A DNA stretch of 64,000 nt from Persicaria tinctoria (lineage: Eukaryota > Streptophyta > Magnoliopsida > Caryophyllales > Polygonaceae). Position numbers and translations under genes: made by a program. Location: assembly GCA_037127255.1 (NCBI GenBank), contig JBANSL010000003.1, positions 21,972,314 to 22,036,313 of the forward strand, written 5' to 3'. This document shows positions 54,564 to 64,000 of the stretch, piece by piece. The notes under the pieces were generated by a model that was not told the DNA's origin, ran no database searches, and was given only the letters and a program-made list of their open reading frames with translations. Each line of letters opens with the position of its first letter. Within the stretch, counting starts at the first letter, position 1.

Positions 54564-56104
54564 TGTTCTACGATGGGAAATCAACCACAAATAAAATACC
54601 TCAATTCCCACTATGTAGATAGCGGAAGTCGGGATCGTTCCACTGGAGAGAGGACAACACTTTCTAGAGTAGTTCCTGTGATCTAACAACACACAAAAAT
54701 CAGTAGCAAAGGCGGTTGATATCGACTAGAGAGGTCGATATCAAGGGGATGGTCGAGAGAAGTGATGAATGTCGAGTGCTTGTTCGTTTTCCAGCAGCAA
54801 AATAGAGCAAAAAGCAAAGGATTTTAGGGATGTAAACAATATAAAAAGAACTTCCAAGGTCAAGGGATAACCACAACAACAACCATGCATAAACCACACA
54901 AGAATCATAGAACAAAGATCAAGTTTTTATCATCAAAAGATAGCTTTCGCATACTCACAAATAGAATTAGAGGCTTTCGCATAAAACCTATTCGTTCTAC
55001 CTTTTCTTAATTAGATCCCTTTTACTTTCGTCAAAGATCTCTAATTACTATCCAAATTTATAATTAAATCCACTTTCGCTTCATAATCATAAACATGAAA
55101 TTGTCCTCAACTTTCGCAAAGGATTTAAGCACAAGATAGATGATGATAAACTCATAAAAACATCATAGATTCAAGCTTTCATACATGGCTATTGTTGGGC
55201 TCACCCCAACCCTAGAAGAAGAAGAACTACTCACACATAGCTATAGAAAACATGGTGAAAATTGAATTAAACATAATCTGAAATTGCAATTAAAATCAAA
55301 CCTCAAAACCAATGTCAAAACCTTCAACAAAAACTCCAAAACTCTCGTCCCTTGCTGCTGTAAATTCAGTGTGTGATGAATGTGTAAAAGTCATCCCTAA
55401 TTAGCCTCCTATTGGCTTTATTTAAAGATAGAAATTCTAACCTAATCTCTAAGGAAAGAGATTTTATCTTAGGAAAATAATATAATCTATCTAAGGAAAT
55501 ATAAAATATTCCAAGTCTATCTAACTAAAATATCCTCAAAAGGAATTAAATAGAAACCTTAATTAAAAAGCCCAAAATCAATTAAATCAGCCCGCAGAAA
55601 TTTCTCCTGGTGCGCAGGGTATCGGCGCCGAGGTCTGAGGTGTCGGCGCCGAGGTACCTGTGTGAATGCAGTAACTTCTGATTTTTTCCAGATTTTCGAC
55701 TTTGTCTTCAATCGCACTTTCCCGAGTCCTCGTTTATCGGATTGACGCATATGAATATGCGTTGGAAAGCTCTTTTCAAGGACTACAAATATCATGAAGG
55801 CTCCAGATCTTGAATCAAGGTGATGGATGGCGAAAATAAGGCTTTTCTCCAGCTGCACCTCTTTTCCCTTTTGCTTGGCTTCTTCATTGCATTCATGATT
55901 TTTCATTAAGCTCTAAAGTGCGTTGAAACTCTTCCAAATCAGCTCCAATACCTATAAAATCACACCAAAGCTTGTGTAGACTCCATATCTTGCAATATTA
56001 AGCATAACTACACATTTTCCTTACTTTCCCAACATAAAAGCTAATAAAAGGACTTGAATGAAATAAAAACATGATGTAAAATAAGACTAAATATGCGGAC
56101 ATCA
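54564..56104 (-). repeat. 5' LTR of element D
   Basis: Plus-strand TGTTCTACGATGGG to GCGGACATCA. Motif pair at 55622-55652 (two TCGGCGCCGA arms 21 nt apart), and an inverted pair TTGATATCGA/TCGATATCAA near 54717-54745. Confidence 0.93.
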
Positions 56105-57796
56105 TGGTGCCTGGTCGATATCGACTAAGTTTGTCGATATCGAGGAATTTTACTCGTCTGGTGGAATCAGCGTCGAGGAAGGCGAAGTCGAGGACGAGAT
56201 TGGTTGGTCGATATCGACCTGTTTTGTCGATATCGAGTAGTCCGTCGCCGCAAGTGGAGTGCTCGTCGGTGGAAAAGAAGTCAAGGCATCAAGCTTTTGG
56301 TCGATATCGAGTAGTTTACTCGATATCGAGGAGTTTGTGGCTTCAGGCTCGCTGCTCGACGAAGCTGCCGCTGGTGGTGGTTTCTGAGTTTGGTCGATAT
56401 CGACCAAATTCCTCGATATCGAGGAATTCTGGTCGACTACGACCCCATACTTGCATCATGTCAAGGCATCCGAAAAATAGTTAGTCCAAATCGACGTACC
56501 TTGGTTAGTGTCGAGTGGATTCTCTGTTTCTTCGTTTAGGATGGCCATGATCTTCTCCACCTGGGCCTCCCTATCCCTTTTTTCCCGCTCTTCAGGAGTC
56601 ATATTTCTTACCTTAGGCTCCTCACAAGTGATGTACCCAGCTGATATGGACTTTACCTCTTCCATTGGACCTGTATGCCTTTCAGTTTTATTAAAAGAAT
56701 ACTCAATTACGTCATCGCTGATGTTAAAAGTGAGCACTCTCTTCCTTACGCTTATGTTGGCATCCACCGTCACTAAGAAAGGCCTTCCTAGAATAATTGG
56801 ACAAGCAAGGTACTCCTCCATATCAACAATTAAGAAATCGGGAGGGACAAAGAACTTACCTACTTGCACTGGCACATTGTCCACCATGCATGTTGGAATG
56901 ACCACCGTGTTGTTAGCCATATAAAGTCTAGCATCCACAGGCTCTAGGGCACCTATCTTGATCTTGAACCATATCGTTAAAGGCATTATACTCACACTAG
57001 CTCCAAGATCACATAAATCATTAATTTTATGTTGACCAAATCCAATGGTTATAGCAAACTTACCTGGATCTGGCCTCTTCTCAAGTATGTCCATATGGCT
57101 GCACTCCTCTGTAATTTCAGCCATTGGCACCTTCTTGCTGAAAATCTCCTTGAGGAATTTGACGTAGGATAGCATTTCATTGAGAGCTTCTGTGAAGGGT
57201 ATGGTGACATTGAGCTTCTGAAGCATCTTGATGAAGCGCTGAAATTTCTTCTCAGCTGGATCCTTTGGAGATTTTGTTGCGAAGGGAAGCTTCTTTTTAT
57301 GATTCGGAGCCAGAACAGATGTCGGAGGTGTTGCAGAAGGAAAAATATCGACTAGGCTTTCCTCGATGTCGACTTGGTTTTTCTCGATATCGACTATTGT
57401 AGTCGATTTCGAGTTGTTGTGCTGTGTAGACGAAGGGTTGCCCAGTTGTTCCTCGATATCGAGTTGGCCTTGCTCGATATCGACTAAGGTCTGGTCGATA
57501 TCGACTTGCTGTTCAGCTCCTCCGTCCTGCTGCTTTCCAACCTCTGGCTCGCGCAGTTGATGCCCGCTCCTTAGCTTTACTACAGCTACATGCCCAGTAG
57601 ATTTACCCTTAGGGTTAGGTTTAGAAGATCCAGGGAGCGTATCTGAATGTCTAGGGATGCCTGCTGCTAGTTGGCCGATCTGGGTATCTACTGATTTCCT
57701 GCAGACATCAATTTCCCCAAGCCTAGCGTTGACACCTTGTATCTGAGTGTAGACTGAGTTGAAAGACTGTTTGGTGTCTAAATGGTTCCTCCGCAT
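56105..57796 (-). pseudogene. Linker, protease and motif linker of element C
   Basis: The 446-codon frame 57796-56456 begins after the zinc knuckle. It holds VDIDQTLVDIEQ-type words, the protease (DLGASVSIM, ILGRPFLVTVDANI) and ends at a stop about 50 bp before the next motif-rich linker (56407-56150). D sits at 56104. Two changes in normally conserved protease flanks (MEEYLACP, SVRKRVL) hint at relaxed selection. Confidence 0.72.
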
Positions 57797-59052
57797 CTCC
57801 TCAAGGATGGTTTGTAGGTCATCCTTCTTCTGGTCCCTTTTTGGATGTCTTGGAGCTCTGTATGTCGGGGGTTCCTAGGGGCACCTTGGTTCCACTGTGG
57901 TTGATAGAACCTTTGATCCCCCATATAGCGATTGGGACCCCTTGCGTAAGCTACCCCTTCAAGGGTTTCCGCCATCCTAACTTGCTCGGAGTGTGGGCAC
58001 TCAGTAGTGGTGTGCCGCTGTGAACCACATTCAATGCAAGGTTGGTTAATGGAAAGATATTGAACTTGTTTAAGAAGCTTATGATTTTGATCTCTGTAGT
58101 ACTGCTCCTTGACATCTGGGTCAATCTCTTTAGAGGGCTCATAGAGAGGCATGGATGGGACTGGCCTGGCATAGGGGTTCTCCTCATAGTTGATTGGAGT
58201 CCCGTACTTGTTGTCGTAGTTGGTCAGCTTGTCAAGGGCAGCCCATGCGTCAGCTGGTGGCAGTGTCAGATACTCATAATGAGTATATGTGTTGATCCTA
58301 TCCTTAGAAACAAGGTCAAGAGAATTGAAGAAGATCTCCTGAATGATGCAAGGTTGTTGTCCATATGTAGGGCAGGATCGCAGTAGATCCTTGTAGCGTT
58401 CCCATGCCTTTGCTAGCGGCTCTCCAGGCTGCTGTTTGAAAGATGTAATCTTTTGGCGAAGGAGCGCTGTCTTCGCAGGAGGAAAGAATTTATTGAGAAA
58501 TTCCTGCTTCACTTGATCCCATGTCGTGAGGGATCGTGGTTTCAGTCCTTCCAGCCACTTCAATGTGGGACCAGCGAATGACCAACGGAAAGCCTTCATC
58601 AAGATGTACTCCAAGGTGGTACCTTCAGCAAGAGTACGACACATGTCAGTAAAGTTGGTAATGTGCTAAAGAGGGCATTCATTAAATCTACCATGAAAAG
58701 CATTATGTTTAATTTCTATTAAGAAAGGAGTGCGAATTTCATAGTTATTTTGAGGGATTAGAATAGCCGATTCAGGCACGACGAGAGTCGGGTGCTTGTA
58801 ATCCTCTGCAGTGGTAGGATATTGGGCAAGCACGTCATCTGCTTGCCTCGCACGCTCATTTGCATGTTCCCCTCCTGCCCTCTCAGTGGCGAGAGCAGCA
58901 TCCTTGGCGGCTAGTTCCCTTGTAAGTCTCTCAATTAGTTGTTCTTGTGTTTTTGCAGCTCCCATGGCTCTTTTTATTATAGCTTGGATGTGTATAAGGC
59001 GTTCTGGTTCGTCTAAGGCGTCAAACTCAGGTGTTTGACCAGAACGGCGCAT
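57778..59052 (-). pseudogene. Gag of element C, broken
   Basis: Starts MRRSGQTPEFDALDEPER at 59052. A TAG at about 58663 replaces the Glu codon in ECPLEHITN. The frame resumes (58644) with AFRWSFAGPTLKWLEGL, FLNKFFPPAKTALLRQK, the zinc knuckle CIECGSQRHTTTECPH, then shifts near 57870 through a small deletion. Otherwise it is collinear with A's Gag. Confidence 0.8.
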
Positions 59053-59115
59053 ATACCTGTAAAGTACCTCAAAGCAGATGTGAGATTTTAACTACCTAAG
59101 ACGCGAATGATTGCT

Positions 59116-59133
59116 TCCCCGGCAACGGCGCCA
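59116..59133 (-). other. Primer binding site of element C (tRNA-Asp)
   Basis: TGGCGCCGTTGCCGGGGA on the minus strand, three bases from the 5' LTR at 59137. Confidence 0.88.
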
Positions 59134-59136
59134 ATT

Positions 59137-61181
59137 TGTTGATAGGAGGAAATCGAGAACTGCAATAAAATATAAATAAAGTACAGCAAACCAGATTCCG
59201 TCCCTTGCAAATGATTACAAGACCTCCTCTCTATGCAGTAGTGGGAAGTCAGGATCGATCCCCGAGGAAGCGTGTCTGCGGATCTCATGTAGTTGTAAAT
59301 CTCACAGACAGAATAGTAGAAAGACAGAAAAGAAGACAGAAATAGCAAAGCAAAGCAGAAAATAAAGCAAGGACACAGAAGTTACTCGATATTGAGCAAC
59401 AATCCTCGATATCGACTACAGCAAGTCGACAACAGAAAGCAAACTCAGTAACAGAAACTCGATCTCGACAAATCTTTACTCGAAATCGACTAAGTGCTAT
59501 TCGATATCGACTAACAACTCCCCGAGATCGACAAAGATAGAAAACTTTAAATGCAACTTTCGAACACATAATCGCAGATTTTCAACGGAATAAATCAATA
59601 TACTAAAAGACTTCCAAAGCCAAGGTATCAACACCACAACAATAACCATGAAAGATAACACATAAAGGCATAAAAGATCATGCTTTCCATCAAATAACTT
59701 TCGTTATTAACAAATAGGAATATAGAGGCTTTCGCATAAACCCTAATTGTTACTAACCCTTTTCACATAATTAACCCAAGTTGTATTAAGATCACTTTCG
59801 CTTCGATAACACAAACAAGGATCACCTTCAACTTTCGCAAAAGAATCATGCTCATAGGGACAGAAGATGAATTGCATAAAAAGCTCAAATCTTTACTGCA
59901 TCGCCTCACATGGCCACCGCCGGGCTCACCCCGACCATAGAAGTGGGTGGACTACTCGCTCTTCATCATCAAGAAAGACATCAAATAATAAAAGAAACTA
60001 ACTTGCATTAAATAAACTAAAAGAAAGCTTACAACCGAACAAGTCAAATCCGCTTTCGCCTTTCCACCTTGCTCGCCACAAACTCTCTCTACTACTACTC
60101 ACTTGAATTGAATGTATGATGGAATGAATAGAAAATCAGCCTCTAACGCCTTATTTATAGGCTTCCAACCCTTGCTAATCAAGGTAAGAAAGTATATCTA
60201 TATCTATATCTAAATATCTAAATACTTAAAGATAAATAAATGGAATAAATAATTAAATCCAAATAGGAAATAAATCTAAAGTAGGTAAATCTTCCATGTG
60301 TTTGATAGATCTTGATATGCCTTGATAGATGTGGATAGATCTCGGCAAACATAGACTCCTTCGGCCCCAAGCAAGCCCAAACCGCGTCGAACAGCTCACC
60401 GCGTAACGCGGATCCGGATAGCACTCCTCGATATCGACTAATTCCACTCAATATCGAGTAAAGTTGGTGTCGACTTCGGCTGGCTGGGCATCTCGGGTAG
60501 CTGGTGCTCGATCCGGCTCGGAAGTGTAGTGTTGGGGTCCTCGATATCGACTAGAGTCCTCGATATCGAGTAAGTTGTGTCGACTTCCGCGTTGCTGGTC
60601 TTGGTCGAGGAACTGCTCCCCGATACTGGCTTGGATAGGCACAGCTGAGGTTGTCGATATCGAGTACTGTACACGATATCGAGTAACTGGTGCTCAATAT
60701 CTCCAGGTCTTTGGCTTCTCGACTTGGCATGGCTTCTCGACTCAAGGCATGGCATCAGGGGTATTGTCAATATCGAGTAAACTACTCGATATCGAGTAGA
60801 GCTCCGGAGTCGGGTTGGCTTCGTCTTCAGCTTCCTCGATTAGCTCTATTCGACCAGCACTGCTCGGACATCCTTTGTCGATATCGATTAAATGAACTCG
60901 ATATCGAGTAACTCTGGGTTTCCAGCTTGATTCGTCCTGGTTCCGCTGCTTCCTGACCTTGGACTTCTGTAGTTGATTTCCGAGCTTTTCCAACTTTTCT
61001 CAGAACTGCTGTAAATTTACTCGAATTCTGCAAAATTAAATAGAAACTGGTGAAGATTTCATAATTTGGAAAATAAACATAAACTACATAGATTCTGTAT
61101 TAACTTAGCCCAAATGCACAAAATGTATGCAGAAAATGATATAAAAGTTACTGTAAAACATGGCAGATTCAACTCACAACA
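59137..61181 (-). repeat. 5' LTR of element C
   Basis: 2,045 bp. TATA box at 60152-60159 and leader hairpin near 59920-59936. The TCGATATCGA pairs correspond to those of the 3' LTR, with scattered point changes (for example an arm at 60448-60457 now reads TCAATATCGA). Confidence 0.9.
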
Positions 61182-61186
61182 CCCCC

Positions 61187-62095
61187 TAATGCCTTATTTA
61201 TAGTGTCCATTCCCTAGCTAATCTAGGAAAGCATATTCTATCTATATCTATCTATAATATTAAGATAAAACTTTGGAAATAAAAGAAATATATCTAAAAG
61301 GAAACTAGGACTATTATGGATAAATCCTTCTTTGACTTGATAGATCTTGATGTGGATGGATAGAATTCCACATATCTTCTCTTGCAAGCAATTCTATCTT
61401 CTCGGCACAACTCGATCTCAGACTCGGACTCGTTTACTGGATCGTACTAGACTTCGACTAGAGTTAGTCGACGTCGACTGGAATTTTTCCTCCTGGGTTG
61501 CACTCGAGCTCGGGCACCTTCTGGACTCGACATGTGTACTCGATTTCGAGTAGCTGTACTCGATGTCGAGTAGCTCTGGGCTCCTCGAGTGGCTCTGCTC
61601 GACTCTGGGTGAACTTCTGGCTCCTGGTGTACTCAACTTCGACTAGACGTGGTCGCCGTCGAGTAGACGTGCTCGACTTCGACTAGACGTGCTCGACGTC
61701 GAGTAGAACTGGTTCGCTCTCGGCATTCTGCGCTGTTCTTGAAATGCACTTTCCCGAGTCCTCATTCATCGGATTGACGCATATAACCATGCATTGGAAA
61801 GCTCTTTTCAAGGGCTACAACTGTCATGAAGACATCAAAGCTTGATTTTGAATGACGAATGGTAAAAAGTGGTCTTTTCTCAAGCTGCACCATCCTAAGC
61901 TTCTTCATGACTTTCCTTTAAGCTCCAACGTGCGTCCGCTTTCTGTGAAATACAACAAAAACTTGTGTAGACCTCCATAATTGCAAATAAGTGTAAACTA
62001 CACAGATTCTGTATTATTCTAACCCAAATGTATGAAATGCATGCAGAAATCGATATAAAAGTAACTATAAAACATGGCAATTTAGGCTCACAACA
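61187..62095 (-). repeat. Shared LTR2, right part
   Basis: Resumes with TAATGCCTTATTTATAG after the CCCCC target duplication of C and ends GCTCACAACA at 62095. Past it lies another internal region (E) starting with the purine tract, so this LTR also serves as the 3' LTR of E. Confidence 0.86.
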
Positions 62096-64000
62096 AACAC
62101 CTCATACTTAAGCTTGCTTGTCCTCAAGAAATACTTGTAATTGTCATACAGGGGAGAAATAAAAACTCTCAACATATTAGATTCATTGTCGTATGTCCCT
62201 GCAATCAATTATCATCCTCGGAAATGTACTAGTGTCACAAATCCATGCATGTGCAATAAAAAGCAACATCGACTCATAAAAGGAGGGTTATGCAAAAACA
62301 TTCTATAAGTGACAAATCAACAATAATCAAGAGGACTTTAATTTGAGCTTAATAAAGAAGTAGATTGGTAAAAGGCTTAAGGTGGGCAATTTTTGGCAAT
62401 GTGGTGCTAATGATCCGGGGAAATGGAGTATTTTCCAAATTTTCATACCACATTCCTTTTTCCTTTGATTTCTCACTTTTCGCTCATCGCTCAATGCTTT
62501 TTTCAATATTATGCTTTTACCTTAACCTTAGCACTGCCTTCTCGCGAGTCGCAAACATGGGTGTCATGAATGGCCCCGAATACTTAGTGCTTTCGACTCC
62601 TCACCTTGTGTCCCATCTCGCCAAACTGTTATCTCAGCGAGCAGGGTTGATCTACCTTTATCCCCTGAGGTTATCGGATTTTCTTTCACTCATTAAATTT
62701 TCCATATATTTCAAACAATTTCCTTCCAAACTCCAATAATGATATATAACAACAACACAACAACCATATAAAAATCTCTATAATGTGACATCATTCTCAA
62801 CATAATCCCCGGATAGGAAAGGTAAAGAATGACAATATTTAGATCATGTGTAGCGTAATATGAAATAAGGTTCAATATGGCTTTTGTGATGCTTAAGCAT
62901 AGGTATGGCTAAGATATAACAATATGAGCATTATATGGAAATATAAAGTCCTCCATCCTCTTATCATGCAACATGTCAAAAGCAATTTCAAATTTTACCT
63001 TCTTCAATGGTTTTCATAAAAATATGCACTTCATTGTGACTTCCCTTTACTATGCAATTTCATGATATATCTCTAATGAATCCAATTTTGCATCGTCGAG
63101 TTCAATTAAAACTTCCATGACACTTATCAAAAATTTCAATGGGGGTCATTTTTATAAACTTTGGAAACCATGCACATAAGCACATAGATATCAATAATGA
63201 ATTCCAAAATCGCCATGCATGAGCAATCCAAGAATTAAGCTTTAAATATGCACACATAATGTCAAATAAAATCAAATATGCACAAAGTAAGCCTTTCCCC
63301 CACCCCATACTTAAACATTACAGTGTCCTCACTGTATAAAAACAACGGTAAAGAAAGAAACTCACTATACAGGCGTGCTGATCGTCGGAAATCGAGCGCA
63401 ATGTGGTTGCAGAGGTGATCGACATCGAGGAAGATCTGGTCGACTTTGAGTAGGTGTGGTAGACTTCAAGTACACGTACTCGACCTCGAGTAAAGTGAAA
63501 CCTCCAGGGTGATCCTCTCGACCACAGGCTCCTTTCTGCTCGAGATGTGTGGTCGACGTCGAGGAGTCCTACTCGACGTCGAGTAGATCTTTAGCTTCTC
63601 TCACCTGCAAGATTCGTTAGACAAAAAATATCCACAATAGAAAAACTTAAAAACAATGTCCAAAACCAAAAACAACAATGTCCAAAAATCTCAAAAATAA
63701 ATGTCTATTTACAAGCTCTAGACTTTATAGTCGCTAGACCGACTTTCTCCGTTAAGCTCAAGGAGGTATTTGCAGGGCCCATGTAGCCTGGGCTTCAAAC
63801 AAGACTCCATTTTTGTCCATCAGTTGTAGTCCTCCTGAATGGATCTTGTTCACAGTGAAGGGTCCCATATTCTTCTTGGTAAATTTTTTGGGAAACCAAT
63901 GATCCTTTGATTTAGAGACATAGACCATATCTCCCACTTCATATTCCTTTGGATCGTCATCGGAAACCCTGCACAATCGCACATACCAAGGCAAAACTCT
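62096..64000 (-). mobile_element. Element E, 3' part of internal region (continues off-window)
   Basis: Nearly collinear with B's internal region from 37710. Hairpin modules at 62114-62131 and 63319-63336, conserved block at 62530-62670, motif region at 63415-63595 with TCGACGTCGA pairs. It is joined to B through the shared LTR2. Confidence 0.83.
63758..63994 (-). CDS. Integrase-tail-like end of element E, partial
   Basis: 78 codons reaching nearly to the window edge: MPWYVRLCRVSDDDPKEYEV, GDMVYVSKSKDHWFP, MGPFTVNKIHSGGLQLMD, stop at 63758. It is nearly identical to B's tail. Upstream coding sequence is outside the window. Confidence 0.75.
   Translation of the reverse strand: MPWYVRLCRVSDDDPKEYEVGDMVYVSKSKDHWFPKKFTKKNMGPFTVNKIHSGGLQLMDKNGVLFEAQATWALQIPP

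Larger units (their letters stand above)
47794..56104 (-). mobile_element. LTR retrotransposon D (Athila-like, gag-PR-IN tail)
   Basis: Complete 8,311-bp element with two 1,541-bp LTRs (47794-49334, 54564-56104) and target duplication TGGTG at 47789-47793 and 56105-56109. It is inserted in the Ser-rich linker of element C. The LTRs differ at about 13 positions by hand count (about 0.8%). The family is related to but distinct from A-C: its proteins align throughout, but LTRs and motif core differ (TCGGCGCCGA). Confidence 0.95.
42732..61181 (-). mobile_element. LTR retrotransposon C (Athila-like), carrying D and a solo LTR
   Basis: The span is 18.45 kb, about 9.0 kb without the two nested insertions. 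LTRs are 42732-45898 and 59137-61181, beginning TGTTGATAGG and ending CTCACAACA on the plus strand. Target duplication CCCCC at 42727-42731 and 61182-61186; LTR1 of B shows the empty site. Minus-strand order is as in A. Its motif core is ATAT throughout. Coding frames have decayed at several points. Confidence 0.92.

Overview
This window is plant nuclear DNA, most likely eudicot and heterochromatic, built almost entirely of transposable elements nested inside one another. The evidence is plant-type LTR retrotransposons with primer sites matching tRNA-Asp, a Tat-type Ty3/gypsy polyprotein, a CACTA element with TNP1/TNP2-like proteins, a hAT element, and small B3-domain genes with short plant introns. 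I see no ordinary host gene that clearly stands outside a mobile element, and no rRNA, tRNA or CRISPR.

Layout. 1-4651: right-hand part of a CACTA transposon read on the minus strand, with a four-exon TNP1-like gene, a TNP2 C-terminal remnant and subterminal repeats. It sits in the 5' LTR of a plus-strand gag-only LTR element 'F' (4652-13775), which also carries a solo LTR (5656-7937, target duplication GAGGT) and a hAT element (11653-12980, duplication GTAGCCGA). 13781-26334: a decayed minus-strand Tat-type element. It has PR-RT-RNaseH-aRH-IN remnants at 22.5-26.3 kb, two tandem-repeat arrays, a cluster of five small B3-domain genes on both strands, and a plus-strand (antisense) additional gene with a PF04195-like domain and coiled coil.

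26335-64000: related minus-strand Athila-like elements inserted in the Tat element. Elements B and E share one LTR (LTR-internal-LTR-internal). Element A (27260-36758, duplication ACTTT) sits in B's first LTR. Element C (42732-61181, duplication CCCCC) sits in the shared LTR. Element D (47794-56104, duplication TGGTG) sits in C's coding linker, and a foreign solo LTR (43224-44352, duplication ACAAC) sits in C's 3' LTR.

A, B, C and D encode Gag, an aspartic protease and what looks like the C-terminal tail of integrase, with no reverse transcriptase, RNase H or integrase core; E shows only the tail inside the window. They should therefore depend on another element for replication.

Three observations stand out. 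(1) Each of these elements carries many paired palindromes of the form TCGANNTCGA in both LTRs and coding linkers. The core differs by element (ATAT in C, ACGT in B/E, mixed complementary pairs in A, GCGC in D), and the two arms lie 19-21 nt apart as inverted repeats. (2) The Tat element's 3' region holds five B3-domain genes. The three antisense copies keep an intron at one fixed position, while the two sense copies lack it. (3) Two hairpins with an AGGA-type loop, each followed by a purine tract, occur about 1.0-1.6 kb apart in all six gag-bearing elements, with different but still paired stems.
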